Of a stretch of DNA of 45,444 nucleotides, positions 10,406 to 20,776 are shown piece after piece. How positions within the stretch are numbered: the stretch's first letter is position 1; every line of letters begins with the position of its first letter. The position numbers and the translations under genes were made by a program. Below the pieces are notes generated by a model. That model had not been told where the DNA came from. It saw only the letters and a list, made by a program, of their open reading frames with translations, and ran no database searches. This stretch comes from Prorocentrum cordatum (taxonomy: Eukaryota; Sar; Dinophyceae; Prorocentrales; Prorocentraceae), in NCBI GenBank assembly GCA_963575745.1, contig CAUYUJ010000897.1, positions 62,501 to 107,944 of the forward strand. Reading direction: 5' to 3'.

Positions 10406-13400
10406 TGCGTGAAACGCGGGACGCAGCTACAGAACCTGCATCTCCTTGAACTTCCGAACTCGAACCGCTGCTGCTATCTGATGAGCTCGACGGCTGGCTG
10501 GAAGAAGAGCTCGAAGAGGCGGAGTGGCTGGAAGAAGAGGCTCTGATTGGTGGAGCAGGCGGCTCAACAGGTTCCGCAGGGTCGGGTGTTTGGCCCTCGC
10601 CGTGTCTGAGCCCGTCCCCACCGCCGTGCCCATGTCCATGCCCATGCTCTTCACCACCAGTGATGGGTGCATCATTGCCGTCATCACCCACGACGGAGTC
10701 GCCGTCCTCAAGAGCATCTTGATGACCACCTGGAGCCGGCAATGGAGGTAGCGCCACGCTTCCTTCCAGAGTTTTAATCTCCATGGGTTGGTCCTCTATC
10801 GCAGCGAACTTCCGTTTGAGCTGTTTAGCGCTCAATGTGCTGTCAGCCTCCGTAGGGCGCTTCAACAACATCGCGTGGAAAGTGTAGCTGTGAATCGACT
10901 TGAACTTCACGTTTTGTGAGAAAATCTCAGCACTTGCAAGCGCGCGCTGCAGGTAAGTACGCCTGCTAGGTAAGTGCCTGCTGTCGTAAACGCGCGTGCC
11001 TGGCTCGTGAAATACTGCCCCGTCGAACCCCTTGCATCCTTCGCGCTCCAGCGCGCGCGCCAAGCACAAACGTGGAACGCTCTTGTCTGAGAGCGGCAGG
11101 CGTGGTTCGCAAACTCGGGGCTCTTGCAAACGGACGCAGCCATCGATTGGCGACTCGACGACGGTCCACGTCAGAAGTTTCGGCAGATGTTCCACGTTCA
11201 CCCCCACTAGCTTGATCACGTCAATGTCATCGGGATCGCTGAAGGGGTAGGCGTCTATGCACTGGTCAGTGTCCTCCTGGGGAAGGGCGCTCAAAACAAT
11301 ACCTTATGGCATGGGGGGGTGACGGACAGTTGGAAACGGTAGAGTCGAAGACGAGGGAGGGGCAGAGGAATGAGGGCTATGGGGATGGGGGGGACGAGGG
11401 GAAGCGATATAGGGATGGGGTGATGAGTAAAGTGGAGAGGAGAACGAATGGGCGCCCCTCAATGGCAAGCGCGGGGGCACGGACAGGGAGGAAGAGAAGG
11501 GCCGAGGCAGGAGGAATGAGAAGAGGAGGGGGGTTGGGAAGGTCAGGAGGAGGACGAGGAGGAGGACGGGGAGTTGTCCCCAACATATTTTGAAAACACA
11601 GTCCTGCCAAGAGGTCATCTCTTGGACCGTCGTCTTGATGAGCAGGTCCTCTCTCTGCGTGTCGGCGGTGGTCGGCACGACGATGGAGCGAGTCTCGAAA
11701 CCCAAAACCTGGTAGACGACATGATAGTTGTCAGGATGTTCGTCTTTGTCGAGGCTGGCAGGCAACGAGATGTAGGACAGCGGCGCCAATGCCTTTGACA
11801 GGTACTGCCTCATCATGCGAACTCCATCTGAATTACGAGCCAATGCCCCAGCATTGCTGGGGGCAGCGTCGCCGCCACCTGGCCCGTCGTCGCCGTCTCC
11901 AGGTGCACCGCCGCCTCCACCATGGTCATCGCCATCCCCTCCGTCTCCCTCACCATCTTCAAGAGGAAGGTTACCAGGGCCACCCTGATGGTCTCGCAGG
12001 GGTGGAGGTGGAGGGCCAGGACCTCCAGCTCCATCCAAGTTGCCGCCAGCAGAGTTGGCAAAATTGCAGTGCGACGCCGTGTAAAACCTATCGAGAACGC
12101 GTGCCCTCTGTAATGACATCGCCTTCTGTGGGCGCCTAGAACCTGGCGGCCGCAAGACGGAGCTCCAGCCGTCCCAGCAACGCTGCAGATCAACCCAAGT
12201 CATGTCGTCCACGTCCTTCAAGTTTTGCTGTAGCCGCAGCGCGCGAGCAGCCCATGGCCAGCCAGAGGCTCGAGCATGCTCTTGTACTTTCTTGACCACC
12301 GAGTGCGGCGTCTCGGCAGCGGAGTCGTCCAGTGGTATTTCTTCCATGGATCGTACAAGGTGGTCAAGATCGGGGGCCGTGCCCGTGCCGTCTGGATTCA
12401 TAGCTTCAACTTGGGCGCGCCAGGCAGAGCCAGGCGATAGCACCCAATTGCTGAGGTCATCGTGGCGCGATGCTGGGTATCGGTCGCATTGTGCAATGGC
12501 TCGGTCACGGATTCCAGGTTGCCGCAAGCGCCCTAGCAAGTAAGGCAGCGTGTCGAAGGCCTTGAAGTGCGGCACCGCCAAAGCCCAGAACGCTCGAACC
12601 ACTCCTTGGACATTGCTGGTAAAGCCCACGTCGCCATCGTATTGGCGGCGCGTCCAAGCATTGCTCTCTCGCAACATTGTGTTGAGCACGCTCATGGCAT
12701 GATCGTGCGCCCACGGTAGAAGACGGCCTTGAAACCAGCAAATCGGACGCTCACCTCGCTCCCACTCGTCGGCGTGACAGTGGCACGTTCCAATCCAACC
12801 GGGCACAGGGCCGACGTGAGAGCACACCCATGCGACGAATTTGAATTGGGTCAACCACCTGTTTCGCGGATCTGTAGCTTCTGCGACATTCCTCATATTC
12901 GTCCTGGACTCCTCCTCTTGCACGTGGCCGAAGATGAGGATGTCAAAGTTGAGCATGAAAGTGTGTGCGATCTTCTCCAGCTCCTCGCAAATACGGGGCA
13001 AAGTAGACCAGCGCCACTTTGCGAAATTCACCAAGGTGGTTTGCTTCAGGGCAGCAGCGTAGCCCTTCCTCCCTAATATTGTGGCGTGCCTCCTCATGGT
13101 AAGATTGTGATCTTTGTTCCGCGCCAAGTAAACGATTGCCTTCAAACGCTTCAGAAAGACAGGCCACCAATCACACATGTGAAGACCTCGGCGTAGAAGA
13201 TTGCCCCACGTATGCTTCCATCCAGGCCCCCTCAGCGCCCTCGGAAATAAACGATGTTGGCGACCACTGCGAGGATCCCACTTACCCCCGATGGCAACGA
13301 TGAACTCTGGTAGGAGGTCCCCGACGTGGCTGAGCAAGCGCTCGGTCCCACTATCCGTCGTGATGGCGGCGACGCAGTTGCAGAAGGATCTCAGAGCGGC

Positions 13401-14636
13401 GACGCTAGGCCCCACAAGAAGCCACAACTGCCAAAGCAAAGCAAACGTTTTACCCCGAAGATTAAGTTGTCCTGAATGCAAGCTCACGCATGGGTGCATC
13501 CGCCGATGTCGAAAACCATCCGTAATTGAGTCCATGTTCACTGCGTACATCTCTGTCCCTCGCCACTGCGGGCTACCATCAGCAAACAAGAACGCGTAGG
13601 TTTTGCGCAAGTCCACATTCTGCCAAAAGCTCCGAAACAGCGTGCAAGAAACCAGGTCAAGCCTTGCCATCGATTTTCGCACTACCTCGACGTTGATGCC
13701 CCCTGCGTCTGCGCACAGCTCCCCAGCCAATGCACTGCATTGCACAGCTATCTCAGTAAAGGCAAGTGTTGCATCATTTGACTGCCGCTCGAAATCCTTC
13801 AGGAACCGAGTGGCGCGAAGCCATCTGATCACGGTTGCCACGTCCGTAGCACCATAAGCTGGTTTGGAAGGGTCATTCGGAGGGTCAGCAGGGCCGCGCC
13901 CATCAGTCGGTTGTTGATCGGAATTCGAGCGTAACCACTTCGCCATGAGTTTGGACGACGGTTTGTATGGAAACCATGCTTGTGATTGAATCCGACGTGT
14001 GATTGCAACCGCATAGAAACAATATTCTGGACCTTTCACCGCATCCTTCGCCAAACTGTAGCTCAAGCGAATCCCATGAATAGGAAAATAGGTTTCCAAC
14101 AACTCTGCCAAAGTAGATCCCCCCCCGACAATTGGGCAGCCGCTGCAATTGTTCAAGATCTCTTCAACCCCCGAAGTGTCGTCAACCTGATCAGGTTCGG
14201 CGAGTTCCCACGAGATGCCCTCATAACAAACGAAACCGAAGACTGCCACCTGCCTGCTTGACAAGCATGCGCGTGCTGCGGCTGTTGTCCATGCGAGATT
14301 TGCAGCGCCTGTGCCAGCCGATATATCCGCGCAGGTTCTCAAGTTCCACGTCCCGTGGATGAGGCCGACGAGGTAACCCTTATCACCGAACTCGTCGCCC
14401 GCAGGCGGTGGGCCACCCTCCATCGATGTGGGTAAACGGTTTGGCCATCCATTCTTGTGCGCGATAACTAAGAAGAATGCTGGAGACCCTTGGCAACAAA
14501 TGCTGTCCAGATGCCTACGACGTCGAGGCCGGACGATGGGGTCAGCACCGTCGTCTCCAATGATGCCGTCTTCGGACCCATCTGCATCCACGGGAGAGCC
14601 TGGGTCTCCTACCACACTGTCCTCTTCATCATCCAT
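10135..14636 (-). CDS. Gene 2: large multicopy-type dinoflagellate protein, possibly transposon-encoded
   Basis: Exon 1 (to 11585) and exon 2 (11302-10135) are joined by a 282-nt GT-AG intron; the split Cys codon T|GT continues the frame as FKI-C-IVLSALPQED. Numbering from ATG 14636: acidic start; FLFADGSPQWRG with D353; a Trp/Leu block; ITTDSGTE with D428; a Cys/His cluster CHCHADEW at about 618 and C633 in GERPICWFQGRL; a Gly/Pro/Asp-rich linker at about 864-925; then exon 2 with a Ser-rich tract. From memory the FADxSPQ and TTDxGTE motifs recur in many copies in dinoflagellate genomes, and their spacing recalls an RNase-H-like nuclease, so a transposase-like role is an inference. The final ~75 residues are in another frame. 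Exon 1 extends upstream to 14702, so upstream coding is possible. Confidence 0.75.
10332..11302 (-). CDS. Gene 2 exon 2, first part
   Basis: It starts after acceptor CCATAAG|GTATTG. It encodes a soluble segment (SDPDDIDVIKLVGVNVEHLP, VVESPIDGCVRLQEPR), then an acidic/His-Gly stretch with the motif EDGDSVVGDDG that echoes the N-terminal DSVVGDPG and DGIIGDDG. A Ser-rich tract follows at about 10440-10560. The frame ends at 10332 in unconvincing sequence. The true C-terminus is in the next frame. Confidence 0.7.
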
Positions 14637-14702
14637 ACAATCACTAGCGTTATTGAAGAGAGAAACGTGGTTGAAAGAATTTCGCAAAAGCGAACCAGCA
14701 TC
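11585..14702 (-). CDS. Gene 2 exon 1
   Basis: Uninterrupted for more than 1,030 codons, by far the longest protein-like frame in the window. The upstream acceptor AAAGAAAG|GATGCTGG places the exon edge at 14702. The in-frame first Met of the acidic segment (MDDEEDSVVGDPG) is at 14636. The donor is AAAATAT|GTTGGGG at 11584. Beyond it the ORF becomes Pro/Leu/Ser-rich intron readthrough. Confidence 0.8.
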
Positions 14703-14792
14703 CTTTCTTTGAGCCCAAACGGCTACGCGTGGTGATGGTTGCGGTGGTAACGAACATGATGTTAATGATGGTAGGGGTCTTTAGACACTCAC
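14703..14792 (-). other. Candidate 90-nt intron bounded by 10-bp direct repeats
   Basis: Donor AAAG|GTGAGTGTC, acceptor CAAAGAAAG|GATG. The 10-mer CAAAGAAAGG spans both splice junctions. Upstream coding in the required phase meets a TGA soon after, so the upstream exon may be 5' UTR. Confidence 0.45.
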
Positions 14793-14959
14793 CTTTCTTT
14801 GTTTTCTGCAATGTCCTGCTCCTCATCCCTCTTATCTTCATTGTCCTTCTTCCCTGTGTATTACTCTTGCTCTTACTCATACTCCCCTCATCCCCTCCTC
14901 CCTCCCCCTCCCACTCTCCACCCATTCTCAAGACGGGCCCTCAGAGACGCCAAAGCTCC

Positions 14960-15170
14960 TCAGTATCGCTGCACGCCGCCCCAGAACGCATGACAGAAAG
15001 TATCAACAAAGTCCCCGATCAACGCTAAAGTGTCCGAGGGGTTCCACTCATCCCGAATACCTGCGCAATCATACGGCGTGTCCGTTGGATAAGGAATCGT
15101 TGCTCTCATACATATACTTCGAATTACTCTGGAGCGGGAAGGGTAATCAGGATTTGTTTGTTCGGGGTGC
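14960..15170 (-). CDS. Coding fragment upstream of gene 2 (last exon or remnant)
   Basis: From acceptor GATGTAG|GCACC (15170) to TGA at 14962-14960, the frame reads HPEQTNPDYPSRSRVIRSIC, MRATIPYPTDTPYDCAGIR, DEWNPSDTLALIGDF and VDTFCHAFWGGVQRY. This is a well-mixed protein composition unlike the surrounding low-complexity DNA. There is an ATG at 15109 (49 residues). It may be the end of an upstream gene cut off by the minisatellite at 15.3 kb, or a 5' exon of gene 2 if a donor near GGC|GTGCAG (about 14974) is used. Function unknown. Confidence 0.4.
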
Positions 15171-15339
15171 CTACATCATCTACAATGCTAGTGACGTATT
15201 TGGCCTTCATCGACAAAGGTTGAAATTCTCATCCTAAAACCAAAAACTGTTTAGGGGGAGCTCTACTGGGGAAGGGTGGGTTGAGACCTCACCCGACAGC
15301 GACGAGGGCAGCTTAGCCTCGAACGCATGTTTCCACACC

Positions 15340-16335
15340 CCCTGCTGGAACCCCTCCCCCCTCCCCTCCCCCCCTCCCCTCCCCCCGGCAAAACACCCCC
15401 CCTCCCCTACACTCCCCCCCCCCTCGAACTCGAAAACCGGGGGGGGGGTCACTACCGGTTCGAACCCCCCCCCCCCCGCAAACGACTCCCGGTCCCTCCC
15501 ACCGTCCTCACCACATCCCCCACTGTTGTTCCCAGCACCACTGTCCTCACCACCACTGTCCCCGCTGGTTCCACCACCGCCCCTACTGTCCCCACCAGTG
15601 CCACCACCACTGTCGCACTGTCCCCACTGTCCCCACCACTGTTCCCACCGCGGCTCCACTCTCCCAAATTTCTCCACGACTATCCCCATTGTCCCCACTG
15701 TCCCACTGACTCCTCCGCTGTCCCACTGAGCTGTCCCACTGTTCCCACCACTGTCCCCACTGTCCCCACCACTGTCCCCACTGTGCCTCTTTCCCATTGT
15801 CCCACAGGCGTCGTCGCCACCGCCTTCACCAGTGTCCCCACCACCACCACTGTACCCTCCACTGTCCTACTGTTTCCACCACATTTCCACTGTCCCCACA
15901 CCACTGTCCCCACACCACCGTCCCCACCACTGTCCCACTGTCCCCACTGTTCCCACCATTGTCCTCACCATTGTCCCCACCACTACCGTCCCCACCAATG
16001 TCCCACTGTCCCCACCACTGTCCCACTGTCCCCTCGCCACTGTCCCCACCACCGCCGTCCCCACCACTGTCCGCACCCCCCCCCTCGGTTTTCGAGGGGG
16101 GGGGGGGGCTCGAACCGGTAGTGACCCCCCCTGGTTTGCGAGTTCGGGGGCGGGGGGGGGGGGTTCGAACCGGTAGTGACCCCCCCCCCTTTTCATGATG
16201 AACTGGGGGGGGGGGGGGAGGGGTTCGAACCGGTAGTGACCCCCCTCGGTTTTCCGGACGGGGGGGGGGGGAGGGGTTCGAACCCGTAGTGACCCCCCCC
16301 GGTTTTCCGCCAGCAGCGGTAGAACACGCTCTTTC
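15340..16335 (-). repeat. Minisatellite-bearing repeat, copy 1 (inverted relative to copy 2)
   Basis: The core (about 15480-16075) is CCCCACCACTGT/CCCCACTGT units, the complement of the 29.9-30.8 kb array. On the right are four G-run modules with the word GGTTCGAACCGGTAGTGAC (16110, 16162, 16222, 16275); on the left one in reverse (about 15450). The outer end GTTTTCCGCCAGCAGCGG (about 16302) is matched in reverse complement at about 29750-29785. Very long G and C runs occur here. No coding. Confidence 0.85.
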
Positions 16336-17769
16336 GAACACCGCAGGGCCCAGGTGGGTCCAGGGGGTGCGCCAGCCGCGGTCATTGGGGAGGCCCCCGC
16401 CTTCAGGGTCGGCGGCACCGGCCGCAAAGCCTTCGCAGTCATCAGTCATCGTTCAGCAGACACACAGTGTCCGTTCTCTCCCTAAGAGATCCATAATCGA
16501 CAAGATCAGGGGCCGCGACTGCATTGCCGGCCAACTGGGCCCGCGCGATTGTCGCGTGAATGCTGAGCTCATGGGAGCTGGCGTGTCGAAGCCAGCCGCC
16601 ATCTCTGCATGACCAGCGCCGGCTGGGCTCGTGTCGGCTCTTCCTGCCGCTGCCTGCTTGACTCAAACTGAACGTAAGAGCCAATGCCTCCGGTGTCCGA
16701 ATCCAGAGTGTGCACCCTGGTACCCAAGTGCGGAATCTCGGGCGGCTGCTGTCTCAGACGATCGGGACACCCCGCTCTCCCTCGCAGCGGAGAGGCCTAG
16801 CGAGGGGGTGCAGAGCTCCTGGCTCTGACTTCACCCCAACTTCTGCGTGATAGAACTGCGAGGGACTCGCGCCAGCTGTTGCTTTCCCAGGAACAGTATG
16901 CACCAAGAAGACGCAGAGATCAGGCAACTGCAGCTGACGAAATGCTGCAACTCTTGGGCGACATCGTGGGGGTGGGTGGGCGATGGTGGCGGTTGCAGCG
17001 AAGACGCCTTTTTTCACCCAACGCCGCTCGCGCGATCACAGTCTACCAGCCAAGGTGCGACATGCGGGGGCGACCGATGACGCGAATCATGAAGCCATGA
17101 CAAGTGATACGTGCCTACGGCTGGGGTGCCGCAGTGCATCGAGGATGGAGAAGAGGATTGTAAGCATGAAGGGGCGAAGATGGGAAGCGAAGGGAGGTGG
17201 CACAGGGCAATAACGCACACCACAACTTATCACATGTGTTGTTCAAAGAATTAGGTCTATTGTTTTGACTGGATGAAGCCATCACAAATGGCAAGGAACT
17301 GTGAGCACGCAACCACGCCAAGAGAAACGATCAATGACGTAACGCGCTTGCCGCCGAGCGGCTTCAAGTGACAAAACAACTGTGGGGCATTCTTATATGC
17401 CTATAAGATGCTGCTGCTGCCCATTAATGATCGCCGTCACGTGCCTCCTGGCACTTCATGGGATGGTATAGTGTTGCAATGGTAACCTGCTGACTTAAAA
17501 TAATTTCAGACGCCCTTCCCCCTCCTCCTCGCGTTCCCTCTACCAGCTGAGCCGACCAAGATGACCCCATGACTGCCGAAGCCCTCAAGAGGGTCCCAAG
17601 ACGTCTGCAAGACGGCCAGGATGCTCTTCCAAACGCCCCACGAGAGCCCAAGATGGAACCTGCAGCCCCCCCCTCCCAAACGCTTGAGGAATGCCCGCCA
17701 AGTGCCCCCCCGATGCTTCAAAACAGGCCATGCGTGAGGCTCTCGACGATGGTGTCCGCCTCTCAGCTA
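16336..17769. other. Intergenic: ambiguous short ORFs only
   Basis: 16442-16684 (minus) and 16289-16612 (plus) overlap and both look partly protein-like (minus example: ELSIHATIARAQLAGNAVAA), so neither is assigned. A good pyrimidine-tract acceptor (TTGCTTTCCCAG, about 16891) precedes short open frames with no clear winner. 17100-17560 shows nothing of note. Confidence 0.35.
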
Positions 17770-17959
17770 CTTTCGCCGATCGGGGATGGACAGACCCCCC
17801 TTTAGTAAAACGTGGTTCAGTGAAAACGACCTGAGGCCCAAACCTGGCGGGCGCAAGCCTGGAAAATAACGGCCGCGGCGCCCTCTCGAGAACCAAAAAC
17901 GGACAATTCACTAATCGACGTGTCACTGTTGGGGGTTCTGTCCACCCCCGAGCCGAAAG
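17770..17959. mobile_element. TIR (MITE-like) element, 190 bp
   Basis: The left end CTTTCGCCGATCGGGGATGG and the right end, read in reverse complement (CTTTCGGCTCGGGGGTGG), form imperfect terminal inverted repeats of about 30 bp with a small gap. No coding capacity. Flanking duplication is weak (CCTCTCAGC versus CCTCAAGAGC). Confidence 0.5.
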
Positions 17960-18950
17960 AAACCTCAAGAGCCCTCCGATGCTCCCTACTGTAAATGCAA
18001 GGTACAAGAATCCGAAACCAGCCTCACGTCCAGAAGGGGGCCCTGACGCAGCCCCGGACCCTCCCGAGGACGTGCCCAGAACGTCACGAGCCTGGCTCAG
18101 GAGTGCCTGCCCCTTGAGACTTTTCCAGACCGCCCCGCGAAAGTCTCTGGGCCGCCCCAGGAGGACGGCAGACACGCCGGGGGCCGCCCAGTCTGTTCAC
18201 GCAACATCGCCGAGAAGTCCGAAGATTCTTGGGATTTCTTGGGCCAAGGAGTCCCAAGCAGTCCCAGATTCTCGGGCCAAGAACTACCAAAAGGCCTCGC
18301 TAGAGACCTGCAGAAGAGGAGCTGCCACCACAAGTAAATACAACGGCGCCCTGCCCTCCGGCGAAGGTCAGCGCCCCTATGTCCCAGCGGTCTGTGGGCG
18401 GAGGGAAAGCAAAGCAGCGTATTGCGGCCACCTGTGACCTGGAACAGGGAGATGCCACGTGTGACAGAGCTCGGGGCCCTGTGAATATTACATTCTCGTC
18501 CCGGGAATTTGGGGGCCAGAGCTGTCGCAGGTCGTCGCTCGCCGGAGCCTATGCCTCAGCCTTCCGTGATTTCTGCACCGGCTCTGCAAGCATGTGACTA
18601 GCAACCTGGGGATGTCCCTTTTGCAGCTCCTGGCGAAAGGCCCGAGGTAACCAAATATTGGATACGAAAAAAACAACTAATCGATCGGCGCATGTCTTAG
18701 TTTACCTCGTCCGACAAAGAAAGTCCACCAACGCAGTCGGTGTGTGAGAGGCCTCTCGACACGACGCCAGTCCAATCCAACCTGAGGTACGCCAGCCTCC
18801 CCTGAATCGTCGTCGTCGTAAGAGAGATCGCACAAACAAAGAGATCGAACAATGTCGAACTTACGTCGGATAATAACCCCTCCCCTTTGTCCCTTTCCCG
18901 CCGTGGGGGGGGTGGTCCTGGGGAGAGGCCCGGAGGGACCCCATAGGGAA
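17960..18950. other. Intergenic: no convincing gene
   Basis: Degenerate AAGA/GGCC-rich sequence resembling the 28.8-29.0 kb stretch. A long minus frame (17585-18175) crosses the TIR element above and is therefore likely spurious. Confidence 0.4.
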
Positions 18951-19180
18951 AGCGCTCCCGCTCGAGACTTCCTCGCGATCCACTCACAAACGGGGCTCCC
19001 GTTCGAGACTTCTTTCATATTCAGGCCTGAGGAGCCCAAATGTGACGACACTGAAAAAGTTTTGGATGACCCCGCCAGGATGCGAACATGGAGGTGGGGA
19101 CCGCATTAGGAGGGGCTCCCGCTCGAGATTTCCTCGTCATTCACTCGCAGACGAGACTCCCGATCGACAAGTCCTCAAGA
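18950..19180. repeat. Dispersed/tandem GCTCCCGCTCGAGA repeat, four copies
   Basis: GCTCCCG(C/T)TCGAGA(C/T)TTC recurs at about 18954, 18999 and 19112, with a diverged copy (ACTCCCGATCGACAAG) at about 19157. Each is followed by CACTC-containing sequence. Spacing is irregular. Not coding. Confidence 0.6.
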
Positions 19181-19184
19181 TGAC

Positions 19185-19580
19185 TGTGTGAGCGTGTGAG
19201 TGCGCGAGTGAGTGTGAGTGTGGGGATGACGATGACCGACGGCCATGATGGGATGATACTGATGATGGCGGTGTGAGGGCGATGATTAGTGCTGGTGGTG
19301 ATGATGATCATCGTCATGATGATGATGATGCGGAGTGGTGAATGATGATGATGCTAATGTGTGTGTGTGTGTGTGAGAGTTGGTGAGTGCGTGACTGCGT
19401 GTGAGGTGGTGATGATGGTGGTGATGATGATGGTGATGATCATGGTGTGGCGGCGAGTGAGTGAGTGAACGAACGAGTGAGTGGGTGGGTGAGTGAATGG
19501 GTGGTGATGAGGATGATGCTGAGGATGATGACGATGATGAATGCGCGAGTGCGTGACTATGTGAGTGAGAAATTGAGGGT
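19185..19580. repeat. GTGA/GAT-type microsatellite tract
   Basis: Mixed GTGAGTG and GATGATG repeats with a (GT)n run at about 19358-19374. All ORFs here are His/Asp/Ser homopolymer readouts and are rejected as genes. Confidence 0.85.
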
Positions 19581-20029
19581 GGATGAGAGGAGGTCCTGCA
19601 CGGAGGGTGTGCAAAGGAAAGAGAACCCCCACTGTGGACACGGGGAATAAGCAGCCTGCACAACGAAACATATTGGCAACACACAAAGCAAAATGGAGCA
19701 CGCGAGAGTCGTCACACGGATCCGTCAATCCAATTTCTTGCCATATCGCACGAGCTCGGCCTGCAACAATGGAATCAACCACGCGCCCACCGCATGATGT
19801 GCACACACATAACAAGCACGATTAATCCTCCGACTACGTAACTGGCCCGAGATTGTGATGCAATCCGTAATCCGACCAAACGCACACGCTGTGTGACGGC
19901 TACCATACAAATCCGGACGGTTCGCGCACACAGGTCATTCATCATGCACCTCGCTATCGACTGTACGCAACCACCGCGTCTGGACACGACGTGGACTCAT
20001 TCAGCTGAACTGCACCTACAACGAACACA

Positions 20030-20254
20030 TCAACTTGATGTTCTGAATGCCTTTTTTCTCATGATTGATTTCATGACGTGCCCACGTTCTGAATGTTCTC
20101 TCCCAATGCGACACGCATGCCTGCGCACAAAAACAATATGACGTGCCTTTATCTTCGGTAGATTTGCTACGATGGCTTTGAAATCTTTCTCGGTGAGCGT
20201 CATAAACCTGGCAATGACGTATGCATCATGCCACTGGCCGCTGGTACTTCCCAT
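20030..20254 (-). CDS. Small ORF, 74 aa, unknown
   Basis: ATG at 20254. The peptide has a natural mix: SGQWHDAYVIARFMTLTEKD, FKAIVANLPKIKARHIVF, then a basic tail RRHACRIGREHSERGH. It ends in TGA at 20030. No neighbouring exons were identified. It could be a small gene or a remnant of a larger frame. The word GGCATTCAGAAC repeats near its 3' end. No family recognised. Confidence 0.35.
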   Translation of the reverse strand: MGSTSGQWHDAYVIARFMTLTEKDFKAIVANLPKIKARHIVFVRRHACRIGREHSERGHVMKSIMRKKAFRTSS

Positions 20255-20358
20255 ATGGTTGCCACTATGTGGTGAAACTCATGTGCACAAGACAGGTGAT
20301 CAATGAACTGCTTTCACACATGCCTATCCCGCACGGAACTATAAGCCAGCTTGTGCAG

Positions 20359-20560
20359 TGTCCGATTGAACTGGCCACGGCGCTGCATACAGCTTAAAGC
20401 CTCGACATGAGAAAACGCTTTTCACGGGCGCTTGGAATGTAGTCTGCAAGAAATGTACGATGTCCGATTGAGCTGGTCACAGCGCTGCTTACAGCTTACA
20501 GCCTCGACATGAGAGAGCGCTTTTCGCGGCTGCTTGAGGTATAGGGTCTGCAAGAGGCAG
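20359..20560. repeat. Tandem duplication of about 102 bp
   Basis: TGTCCGATTGA(A/G)CTGG and CAGCCTCGACATGAGA-type words recur at 102-bp spacing (20359 and 20461), with about 85 percent identity by eye. No coding. Confidence 0.8.
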
Positions 20561-20604
20561 CCGGCGGTAATCAAGCGAGGGTTGCCCGAATTGGCGGCCA
20601 GCCC

Positions 20605-20776
20605 GGGGGGGAAGTGAGAAGGGGCGGGCCTTCTCAGAAGGCTCTTAAGTTCCCCCGGCCTTCTGAACATGTTATCAGCCTTCCACGCAGACGCAAAATA
20701 ACTTCTCAGAAGGCTGGACGGCGTGTGAGAAGTCCCGCCGCTCTCTGGGAAGGCCCGTCCTTCTCACTTCCCCCCC
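20605..20776. mobile_element. TIR (MITE-like) element, 172 bp
   Basis: The left end GGGGGGAAGTGAGAAGG and right end CCTTCTCACTTCCCCCC are exact complements, followed by GGGCGGGCCTTC versus GAAGGCCCGT (total inverted repeat 27-28 bp with one indel). Inside are further TTCTCAGAAGG palindromes. The whole could fold as one hairpin. No clear target duplication. Confidence 0.65.

Noticed and set aside
16110-16300. tRNA gene suggested by GGTTCGAACC
   Set aside because: Only a T-arm-like word is present; no acceptor stem, D-arm or anticodon arm can be drawn around it.
17585-18175. 196-codon minus ORF
   Set aside because: Contains the 190-bp TIR element in its middle, and the flanks are degenerate repeats.
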